DNA of 64,000 nucleotides from Caldithrix sp. (GTDB lineage: Bacteria; Zhuqueibacterota; Zhuqueibacteria; Thermofontimicrobiales; Sulfurfontimicrobiaceae), in NCBI GenBank assembly GCA_020722815.1, contig DYKB01000036.1, forward strand, positions 1 through 64,000, read 5' to 3'. The notes under the pieces are model-generated. The model worked only from the letters and a program-made list of their open reading frames with translations, was not told the DNA's origin and did not search any database. The position numbers were made by a program, and so were the translations under genes. Each line of letters opens with the position of its first letter. Within the stretch, counting starts at the first letter, position 1. Positions 17,131-24,895 of this stretch are shown here, one piece after another.

Positions 17131-19509
17131 ATGCAATACGGTCATTTTAGGGAAGATGGGAAAGAATATATTATCGATAATGTTGCCACGCCGACACCGT
17201 GGATTAATTACATCTCTAACGGCAGATATTTTAGCACGATTTCCAATAATGGCGGGGGCATCAGTTATTACAAAAATCCGCTCCATGGTCGAATTACCCG
17301 CTATCGTATCAACGATGTCCTGAGCGACCGACCGGGAAAATATGTCTATATAAAAGATAAAGAGACACAGCAAATCTGGAGTTTAACCTGGCAACCTGTG
17401 GGGCGTAACCAGGAAAGTTATCGTGTTGCCCATGGATTTGGATACACACGCGTTGAAGCATTAATTGAAGAAATAGCCTCTTCCCTCCTCTTTTTTGTAC
17501 CAATCGAAGACGATCAGGAAATCTGGAAAATCAACCTCACCAATCATTCAACCAAGCCCCGTAAACTATCGATTTATGGCTATGTGGAATTTGCCCTGGG
17601 ACACGCCCTGGTTGATCTCATCAATCAATGTGATGATCAGCATTTCAATCGCGTCTATTTCGATAAAAAATTAAATTCCCTGTTTGCCACCAAAACCTAT
17701 TGGGTCACCGAATCCCGTGGCACCCAACAACAGGAAAATAAAGAATGGGATCAATGGACTTTTTTCACCGCCAATTTGCCGATAACACATTTTGAAACCA
17801 TGCGTGAACGGTTTTTAGGTCCTTATCGCACTGAAAATAATCCAATTGCCATCGAAAAAGATGCCTTTTCCTCACTGGATACTGACTTTGGAAATACGGT
17901 TGGCGCCCTGCAGCTTGATATTGAGTTGGAACCAGGAAAGTCAAAGGATATTATCTTTTCATTGGGCGTTATTCCCAAAACCGAATTTCAGCAACGAAAA
18001 GAAAAGGCTGTAACCAAATACCATCTCCTCGAACCTGTCGAACAAGCCTTTTCGAACGTCCTTACCAATTGGGATAAAATATTTAAAAAAATCGTCATTG
18101 ATACGCCCGATTCAAACGCCAATCTGTTCATGAATTACTGGAGCCCTTACCAGGCACTGGTTGCTTTTGAAGTCGGTCGGGTTGCCAGCTATTATTACTG
18201 GGGAATCAGTCGCGGATTTGGTTTTCGTGATACGGCGCAGGATGTGATTGCCATTACCATTTCCAATTCTGTTAAGGCGCGTGAACGCGTACTCTTGCTG
18301 GCCCGGCAAATGTTCAGTGATGGTCATGTCTATCACCATTTCTATGCCGACGGAAAGGGAGAAACCACCCAACATTGCGATGATCCGGTGTGGTTTATCC
18401 TCGCCGTTACGGAATATCTCAAAGAAAGCGGTGATTTTGAGCTTTTAAAACAAACCGAACCCTTTCTGGATAGAAAATCCGGGACAATTCTGGATCACTT
18501 ATATGCCGTCGTAAATTTTATCGCGCATAATCTGGGGGCACATCATCTCCCTATCTTTGGCCGTGGCGATTGGAATGATACCCTGGATTATATCGGTGGC
18601 GATGACGGCGGCGAAAGCGTCTGGGGCGGGATGTTTTATGTCACGCTGTTAAATACATTAATCGAATTACTTGATTTTTTAAAAATTTATGAAAAGATTG
18701 ATGAAATTCGCCAGTTGAGTAAAAAAATTCGGGAGTCCCTCAATGCCCATTGCTGGGACGGTGAATGGTACATTCGGGCATTTGGCGCCAAAAATCGGAA
18801 AATCGGCTCAAAAGAGAACAAAGCTGGTAAAATTTTTATTAATACACAAACCTGGGCCGTTCTGGGAGAAATAGCAGAACGCGAGCGCTTAATTCAAGCG
18901 CTGGATAGCGTTCACAAACACCTGGATACAACGTATGGACCCAAAATTTGCGCACCGGCATTTCGTGAAATTGATCCGACAATTGGCCTCGTTACACGAT
19001 GTGTTGCTGGCAAAAAGGAGAACGGCGGGATTTTTTGTCATCCGGCAAGCTGGCTTATTCAGGCGGAATGCCGCCTGGGGCGAGGAAATCAGGCCTTCAC
19101 ATATTATCAAAAATTACTCCCCAATGTTGTTGATTCAGATATTTTTCAGGTCGAACCTTATGTTTATTCTCAGTATATCACCAGCGATGAACATGATTTT
19201 CCCGGTCGTGCCAGTCACTCCTGGCAAACCGGCTCAGCCGCCTGGATGTTTCGAATCAGCATAGATTATATTCTGGGTGTTCGGCCTACCTACATGGGAC
19301 TTTTAGTCGACCCGGCAATCCCATCAACCTGGCCCAAATTTCAAATCGAACGTGTTTTCCGCGGCACCCGCTATATCATCGCGGTGGAAAATCCAAAACA
19401 CGTGGAACATGGAATCGAATCAGTGCTGGTCGATGGGCAAAAAATCGAAGGAAACATCATTCCGATTTCGAAAAATGAGGTTTGTCAGGTTCAGGTAACA
19501 ATGGGATAA
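17131..19509 (+). CDS. GH94 glycoside phosphorylase (cellobiose/chitobiose phosphorylase family)
   Basis: This 792-residue cytoplasmic enzyme cleaves a beta-linked disaccharide with phosphate to give a sugar 1-phosphate. The N-terminus ('MQYGHFREDGKEYII', 'TPRPWINY'-like TPTPWINY, 'ISYYKNPLHGRITRYR', 'SLTWQPVG', 'HGFGYTRVEA') is the GH94 beta-sandwich. The (alpha/alpha)6 domain has 'RGFGFRDTAQD' (361-371) and 'GDWNDTLDYIGG', with the general acid in GDWND (479-483). The C-terminal lid has 'TGSAAWMFRISIDYILGVRP'. AGAAGAAGGAA lies before ATG 17131; this start matches family length better than an upstream ATG. Substrate could be cellobiose, chitobiose or a related beta-glycoside. Confidence 0.93.
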   Translation: MQYGHFREDGKEYIIDNVATPTPWINYISNGRYFSTISNNGGGISYYKNPLHGRITRYRINDVLSDRPGKYVYIKDKETQQIWSLTWQPVGRNQESYRVAHGFGYTRVEALIEEIASSLLFFVPIEDDQEIWKINLTNHSTKPRKLSIYGYVEFALGHALVDLINQCDDQHFNRVYFDKKLNSLFATKTYWVTESRGTQQQENKEWDQWTFFTANLPITHFETMRERFLGPYRTENNPIAIEKDAFSSLDTDFGNTVGALQLDIELEPGKSKDIIFSLGVIPKTEFQQRKEKAVTKYHLLEPVEQAFSNVLTNWDKIFKKIVIDTPDSNANLFMNYWSPYQALVAFEVGRVASYYYWGISRGFGFRDTAQDVIAITISNSVKARERVLLLARQMFSDGHVYHHFYADGKGETTQHCDDPVWFILAVTEYLKESGDFELLKQTEPFLDRKSGTILDHLYAVVNFIAHNLGAHHLPIFGRGDWNDTLDYIGGDDGGESVWGGMFYVTLLNTLIELLDFLKIYEKIDEIRQLSKKIRESLNAHCWDGEWYIRAFGAKNRKIGSKENKAGKIFINTQTWAVLGEIAERERLIQALDSVHKHLDTTYGPKICAPAFREIDPTIGLVTRCVAGKKENGGIFCHPASWLIQAECRLGRGNQAFTYYQKLLPNVVDSDIFQVEPYVYSQYITSDEHDFPGRASHSWQTGSAAWMFRISIDYILGVRPTYMGLLVDPAIPSTWPKFQIERVFRGTRYIIAVENPKHVEHGIESVLVDGQKIEGNIIPISKNEVCQVQVTMG

Positions 19510-19545
19510 GAATTAACTTGAATTTTGAAAGTTATTTTAATAAAA

Positions 19546-19711
19546 TTTCACTACCGTACACTTTTTTATAAATTATCGTTATACCACGCCTTATGACCCT
19601 CACCCCAACCCTTTCCCCAAGCGAGAGGGCGCAGCTATTCCCTCTCCCCTTGGGAGAGGGTTAGGGTGAGGGGTCAAATTTGGCAATTTTAAAAAGTGTC
19701 CGGTAACAAAA
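19546..19711 (+). repeat. palindromic repeat, family B
   Basis: The left end TTTCACTACCGTACACTTTTT and right end AAAAAGTGTCCGGTAACAAAA are inverted copies of each other. Between them lie the CCCTCACCCC...GGGTGAGGGG arms. No coding sequence is inside. It lies 37 bases after the GH94 stop codon. Confidence 0.85.
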
Positions 19712-19767
19712 ATAAAATAAGGAAGCATTTATAATTGTGGCCACAGAACAATAAAAACCAATATATG

Positions 19768-19986
19768 AAATCTAAAATTCTAAAATGGAAATTTATAAGG
19801 TAATGAATAAATGAAAGACCCCCTCCTGCCTTCCCCAAATTCCAAAAATCAGAATTTGGGGGAGAGGGAGCCGGATTCTCTCCCCCACTTTCGCTTTTTG
19901 AAAATGGGGGGAGATACAGAGGAGGGCAATTTCCCACTGAAAACAACTTTTTATGAGAAAAAATGTTACATTTTAGAATTTCAGGT
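19768..19986 (-). mobile_element. MITE-like element, family A short form, inverted
   Basis: The ends TCTAAAATTCTAAAATGGAA and CATTTTAGAATTTCAGGTG are inverted repeats. The interior has GACCCCCTCCTGCC first, then the two CCCCAAATTC and CCCCCACTTTCG hairpins, which is the reverse order of the plus-oriented copies. Confidence 0.8.
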
Positions 19987-20182
19987 GAAATAAAAAGATA
20001 CGGCTAACGCGAATTGTTCCAAAATGATTCGTCGTATAGATTCGCAATAAAAATTTTTTAAACTTTTTCTGAGACCTCTATATTTTTTAGCCAAATGTTT
20101 TTTTTAATTTTGAGTGTAATCATTCTTTAGGGACACAAATTAGTGATTTTTCGTATCCCTTCAATAAAGGATGGTAAAATCT

Positions 20183-20215
20183 ACCCTTTCAAAGGTATAA
20201 AACCTTTGAAAGGGT
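20183..20215. other. hairpin upstream of the CBM9-like lipoprotein gene
   Basis: Perfect 13-base arms ACCCTTTCAAAGG and CCTTTGAAAGGGT surround a 7-base loop. No T-run follows on the plus strand, so it is not a typical terminator for upstream plus-strand genes. It could be a leader structure or a small repeat. Confidence 0.5.
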
Positions 20216-20367
20216 GTACGACCATGTTTTATTGAGTGGATATGATTTTTCTTTACAATAAAATCCAAAAACACCCCATTTTTGAACTTTTAAACTGCGA
20301 AAATGGTATTTACGAAGTATTTTGCATTAAAATCAGCTCATTCTGCCTAACTAACAGGAGAAAAGTC

Positions 20368-21495
20368 ATGAGGCTACACTTTTTTTGCGGATTGATTACG
20401 TTAACCGTTGTCCTGCTCGTTTCCTGTACGCACCAGATTTCCACCCGAACCGAACCACCCCTTCAGGAACCTCAAATTGAGTTTAATCCCCGCTCTTATA
20501 TTTGTTATAAAACGTCTTCCCCACTCCAGATTGACGGTAAACTTAACGAAACCGCCTGGGGAAATTCCACTTGGACCGAGGATTTTGGCGACATTGAAGG
20601 GGCACTCAAACCAGCACCGCGTTTTAAAACACGTGCGAAAATGTGCTGGGATGCCGAATTTTTGTATGTCGGGGCCGAATTGGAAGAACCCCATGTCTGG
20701 GCGCGGCTCATGCAACGGGATACGGTTATTTTTTACGATAATGATTTTGAGATTTTTATCGACCCGGATGGGGACACCCATCAATATTATGAACTTGAGT
20801 TCAATGCTTTCAGCACCGAATGGGACTTATTGCTGGTCAAACCCTATCGCGACGGCGCGCCGGCCATTAATGCGTGGGATGTTCAGGGCCTGAAAAGCGC
20901 GGTTTCTGTCGATGGAACCATCAATAATCCGGCGGATCAGGATCGGGGATGGACAATCGAAATTGCCCTGCCGTGGAAAGTCTTAAAAGAAGGTGCCCAT
21001 AAAAATGCTCCGCCAGTATCGGGAGATCAGTGGCGAATTAACTTTTCACGCGTTGAGTGGCAGATAGAAATCCAAAACGGCCGGTATGCGAAAAAAATCA
21101 ATCCGGCCACTCAAAGACCTTTTCCGGAAGACAATTGGGTCTGGTCGCCGCAGGGCGTTATCAATATGCACTATCCGGAAATGTGGGGCTTTATTCAATT
21201 TTCCGAAAAGATTGCAGGCAAAGGGAGCGAACTTTTCACGCCGGATCCGGCCGAAAAAGCAAAATGGGCCTTAAGGCAGGTCTATTACCGGCAGCGGAAT
21301 TATTTCCAAATCCATCAGCACTATGTAAATGATATACACGACCTTGGATTAAATTTAAAGGTCGATGGTTATAAATGGCCGCCAGCAATTCATTCGACAC
21401 CGGATTTATTTCAGGCGACCATCACCAGTCAGGATAATCAGCAAAAGTGGCATATTTTGCAGGATGGTCGAGTTTGGAAGGCGAAAAAGGAATGA
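20368..21495 (+). CDS. CBM9-like (DOMON-type) lipoprotein
   Basis: This 375-residue lipoprotein has lipobox LLVSC (Cys about 20) and a family-9-like carbohydrate-binding module at about 45-250. The hallmarks are 'LQIDGKLNETAWGNSTWTEDF', 'AKMCWDAEFLYVGAELEEPH', 'DNDFEIFIDPDGDTHQYYE' and 'WTIEIALPWKVL'. Such modules bind sugars at the cell surface, often beside glycan hydrolases. The C-terminal about 100 residues have no clear domain. An ATG 132 bases upstream is open in frame, but AGGAG at 20356-20360 precedes ATG 20368 and the lipoprotein signal begins there. It sits between the GH94 and symporter genes. Confidence 0.88.
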   Translation: MRLHFFCGLITLTVVLLVSCTHQISTRTEPPLQEPQIEFNPRSYICYKTSSPLQIDGKLNETAWGNSTWTEDFGDIEGALKPAPRFKTRAKMCWDAEFLYVGAELEEPHVWARLMQRDTVIFYDNDFEIFIDPDGDTHQYYELEFNAFSTEWDLLLVKPYRDGAPAINAWDVQGLKSAVSVDGTINNPADQDRGWTIEIALPWKVLKEGAHKNAPPVSGDQWRINFSRVEWQIEIQNGRYAKKINPATQRPFPEDNWVWSPQGVINMHYPEMWGFIQFSEKIAGKGSELFTPDPAEKAKWALRQVYYRQRNYFQIHQHYVNDIHDLGLNLKVDGYKWPPAIHSTPDLFQATITSQDNQQKWHILQDGRVWKAKKE

Positions 21496-21526
21496 TATCA
21501 TAAAGCTTTTCCTTCACCCGCTTCCG

Positions 21527-22017
21527 GATGGCTGATCTTGACTCACATCTGGGTACTGGACACGGGGAAGTTAAAAAAGGAAGAGGAATTAGTGAATAAC
21601 CGGCGCCTCTTGAACTCACCCCCAGTCCCCCTCTCTTGAAAGAGAGGGGGAAAAGCCGTTGACTCCATCGCCATCAGGTTAAGCATCTAATTTATTTGAA
21701 AACAAGATGTTGGATATATAAGAAATATTTAAGGCGAACCATCCATCTGACCCTCACCCCAACCCTCTCCCAGAGGGAGAGGGCGTAGCTATCCCCTCTC
21801 CCTCTGGGAGAGGGTGAGGGTGAGGGTAGTTTTTAACTCACTTATTTCTTAATTTCCAATTAGTTATCACCTTAACCTGACGGCTATGCCGTTGACTCCC
21901 CCTTCTCTTCTCAAGAGAAAGGGGTTGGGGGGATGAGTTCAAACCAGTGACTTTCACAAATCAGGCACTTTATTGCGCCGTCTGCTCATTTAACTTCAAT
22001 TCCCCGTGTCCAGTAAA
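21527..22017. repeat. composite repeat, family F with a family B core
   Basis: The ends TACTGGACACGGGGAA (about 21550) and TTCCCCGTGTCCAGTA (ending 22014) are inverted. Inside lie a segment 'AAGCATCTAATTTA...CCATCCATCTGACCCTCACC' (21684-21758) and a family B palindromic core (21750-21826). Much of this is repeated after the symporter gene at 24409-24765. There is no gene inside. Confidence 0.75.
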
Positions 22018-22044
22018 AAAGGAGGGGCACGATCAGCTCAGCGG

Positions 22045-22300
22045 GAGAGGATTATCCTCGTTCCAACGCTTCGGCGTTGGAATGCATATTTCGCTCCTAA
22101 CACCAGGATTTTAATCCACTGGTGTAAAAAGACTCGGGCTTAAAAGCCCGGTGATTCAGGGGGCTAATACAACCACGAGCTAAAGCTCGTGGCAATTCAA
22201 CAATAACTTTTTGAAATTATTATCTTTATCCTCGTTCCAACGCTTCGGCGTTGGAATGCATAATTCGACGCTTCGCGTCAGTTTACGCTAAAACTCAAAT
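22045..22300. repeat. composite of short palindromes
   Basis: It has two copies of GTTCCAACGCTTCGGCGTTGGAA (about 22051 and 22232), GGGCTTAAAAGCCC (22137-22150), CCACGAGCTAAAGCTCGTGG (22172-22191) and GACGCTTCGCGTC (22267-22279). The same palindromes, in other orders or orientations, recur at 33850-34180 and 47713-47941. It lies upstream of the symporter gene, outside the ribosome-site region. Confidence 0.75.
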
Positions 22301-22440
22301 ACCTCCTTTTTCACCCAATAGCGGTTGAAGCAAAGGTATTTGTAAATAAACAATCAAATTGTGCAATAAGAAACACTGGTAATACAAGCCGATTTTAAAA
22401 ACTGATTTCATTTTGCTATTAAATGAGGAGGATATTAACT

Positions 22441-24369
22441 GTGAATCTAACCTGGATTGACTGGGCGGTCGTTGTGATTGCCTTTTCCCTGATGTTGTAT
22501 GGCGTTATGCTGGGCAAAAAATTCATGCACAATGTCGCGGACTTCCTGGCAGCGGGTCGTTCGGCTGGCCGCTATCTCATCAGCGTGGCCATGGGAATGT
22601 CCATGCTCGGCGCAATTACCATTGTGGGCGAATTTCAAATATTCTATAAGTCCGGCTTTTGTATGAAGTTTTGGGAACTCTCCATGAGTCTGGCCATTCT
22701 CATCGTAACCGTTTCGGGCTGGGTGATTTATCGGTTTCGACAGACACGCTCATTAACATTAGCCCAATTTTTTGAAGCCCGGTATAGCCGGAACTTTCGC
22801 GTTTTCGCCGGATTAGTCGCCTATCTTTCGGGACTTATTAATTTTGGTATTTTCCCTTCCGTTGGCGCCAATTTTTTCATTTATTACTGTAACTTCCCGC
22901 TTACTTTCTCTTTGCTGGGAATTGAATTTTCCACTTATGCCGTTTCGATGATTATCCTCCTCCTCATTTCGCTCTATTTTGTCTTCGCCGGCGGACAGGT
23001 TGCGGTGATCATTGCCGATTTTATTCAGGGAGTCTTCACCAATGCCGTGTTTGTGATTATTCTCATCTATCTCGTCTTTGTATTTGACTGGAATCATATT
23101 TTCCAGGGGCTCTCTTCAGCGCCTGAAAATGCTTCGCTGATTAATCCCTTTAAAACCAGTCAGGTGGAAGATTTTAATTTCTGGTATTTTCTCATCGGCC
23201 TGATTGGAATTATTTATTGCACCATGTCCTGGCAGGGTTCACAGGCGTATAATACCTCAGCCAGGAGTGCCCATGAAGCCAAAATGGCGCAGGTTCTCAG
23301 TAACTGGCGCAATTTCCCCCGAAATATCTTTCTGATGTTTGTGCCCGTTATTGCATTTATGATTATGAACCATGTGGATTTCGCTCCCCTCGCTCAAAAC
23401 GTAAATGCGATTTTAAGCGGCGTCGATTCAAATGAGCTTAAAAGTCAATTGACAGTTCCGCTGGTTCTCCTCCAGATTTTACCCGTGGGCTTGATAGGCG
23501 CTTTTGCTGCAGTCATGCTGGCCGCGTTTATCGGGACCCATGATACTTATCTGCACTCCTGGGGCAGTATTTTCATCCAGGATGTCATCATGCCATTCCG
23601 TAAGAAACCCTTTAAAAAAGAAGAACATCTTCGCGTGTTGCGACTTTCCATTATTGGGGTGGCGATCTTTATTTTCTTTTTTAGCCTGATTTTCAAGCAA
23701 TCGCAGCATATCTACCTCTTTTTCGCCATTACCGGCGCCATCTTTACCGGCGGTTCAGGGGCGGTCATTATTGGCGGCTTATACTGGAAACGCGGGACTA
23801 CCGCGGCTGCCTGGAGTGCCATGCTCACCGGCTCCACCATTGCGGTGAGCGGTATCATTATTCATCAAATTTATGAGGGCTTTTTTATTAATGGACAATG
23901 GTTCTGGGGAATTGCCATGGTGGCCTCGACTATCGTCTACATCACGGTTTCACTGTTGGGTAAACAAAAGGTTTATAATCTCGATAAATTGCTGCATCGC
24001 GGCGAATATGAAATTAAAGATGAAATGAAAATCATTGATACCGTTCCTTCGCGTGGTTGGAAAATGCTGGGCATGGGAAAAGAGTTTACCAAAGGCGATA
24101 AATTCATTTATATTCTCTCCTATACCTGGATTTTCATCTGGACCGGTGTTTTTATCATTGGTACGATTTATAATCTGACACATCCGGTTACTGATTCGAT
24201 ATGGATGACTTATTGGAAATATTATGTTTATATTTATATCATCGCCTCAGCCGCGGTCGTCATCTGGTTCTCCATTGGTGGCTTTATTGATTTGAAAATG
24301 ATGTTTAAACGATTAAGTACCATGGAACGTGACGATCAGGATGATGGATTTTTGGGGGAACGGTCGTAG
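22441..24369 (+). CDS. sodium:solute symporter (SSS family), probably a sugar transporter
   Basis: This 642-residue inner-membrane transporter has about 14 hydrophobic segments. The N-terminus ('WIDWAVVVIAFSLMLYGVML', then 'DFLAAGRSAGRYLISVAMGM') shows the SSS pattern: 'FLAAGR' is followed by a second helix. 'GGQVAVIIADFIQGV' matches the family signature region. It ends with an extra helix and a charged tail. GAGGAGG at 22425-22431 lies 9 bases before GTG 22441, whereas the upstream ATG (22423) overlaps that site, so GTG is chosen. The context of glycosidases, phosphorylases and a sugar-binding lipoprotein suggests a sugar or sugar-acid substrate; this is inference. Similar repeat blocks flank the gene on both sides. 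Confidence 0.92.
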   Translation: MNLTWIDWAVVVIAFSLMLYGVMLGKKFMHNVADFLAAGRSAGRYLISVAMGMSMLGAITIVGEFQIFYKSGFCMKFWELSMSLAILIVTVSGWVIYRFRQTRSLTLAQFFEARYSRNFRVFAGLVAYLSGLINFGIFPSVGANFFIYYCNFPLTFSLLGIEFSTYAVSMIILLLISLYFVFAGGQVAVIIADFIQGVFTNAVFVIILIYLVFVFDWNHIFQGLSSAPENASLINPFKTSQVEDFNFWYFLIGLIGIIYCTMSWQGSQAYNTSARSAHEAKMAQVLSNWRNFPRNIFLMFVPVIAFMIMNHVDFAPLAQNVNAILSGVDSNELKSQLTVPLVLLQILPVGLIGAFAAVMLAAFIGTHDTYLHSWGSIFIQDVIMPFRKKPFKKEEHLRVLRLSIIGVAIFIFFFSLIFKQSQHIYLFFAITGAIFTGGSGAVIIGGLYWKRGTTAAAWSAMLTGSTIAVSGIIIHQIYEGFFINGQWFWGIAMVASTIVYITVSLLGKQKVYNLDKLLHRGEYEIKDEMKIIDTVPSRGWKMLGMGKEFTKGDKFIYILSYTWIFIWTGVFIIGTIYNLTHPVTDSIWMTYWKYYVYIYIIASAAVVIWFSIGGFIDLKMMFKRLSTMERDDQDDGFLGERS

Positions 24370-24408
24370 GTTTATGAATGTAAGGGCGATACACTCCCTG
24401 GCCGCCTG

Positions 24409-24876
24409 GTTAAGCATCTAATTTAATTCAAAACAGGATGTTGGATATAAAATCAAAATTTAAGGAAAACCATACATCTGACCCTTATCCCAACGCTCTT
24501 CCAGCGGGCTGATTTTGACCCACATCTGGGTACTGGAAACGGGGAAGTGGCCACTCCCCTTCCCTTATTTAAGGGAAGGGGTCGGGGGATGGGTAATAAA
24601 ACGGTGTTGATAAGTACAAAATTGAACTTTTGCTTAGCGTTACTATCAAATTTTTTTAAAAGAATATCTCTTTGTTACGTTAGTATCCTTTTTACCCATC
24701 CCCTGGCCCCTTCCCTAAAAATAGGGAAGGGGAATTCGTCCTCTCCCCGTGTCCAGTAAAAAATAGGGGATATAATTAGCCCAAAGAGAGAAAGCGTCGC
24801 TATTCCCTCTCCCTCCGGAAGAGGGTTAGGGTGAGGGCAGGTTTTTCCTGATTAAAAAATGTCCAGTAATGAAATA
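24409..24876. repeat. composite repeat downstream of the symporter gene
   Basis: It starts with AAGCATCTAATTTAATTC, shared with 21684. It then has 'CATCTGGGTACTGGAAACGG' (about 24521), shared with 21546. Its own inverted pair CCCCTTCCC...GGGAAGGGG is followed by CCCCGTGTCCAGTAAAAAA (24745), shared with 22000. It ends in a partial family B copy (24785-24876) finishing GATTAAAAAATGTCCAGTAA. It is non-coding. Confidence 0.75.
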
Positions 24877-24895
24877 AAATGAAAGGATCTATGAA

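Noticed and set aside
20183-20215. Terminator for the GH94 gene
   Set aside because: The hairpin is perfect but is almost 700 bases after the GH94 stop and no T-run follows.
22423-22440. ATG start for the symporter
   Set aside because: This ATG overlaps the GAGGAGG ribosome site that is correctly spaced for GTG 22441.
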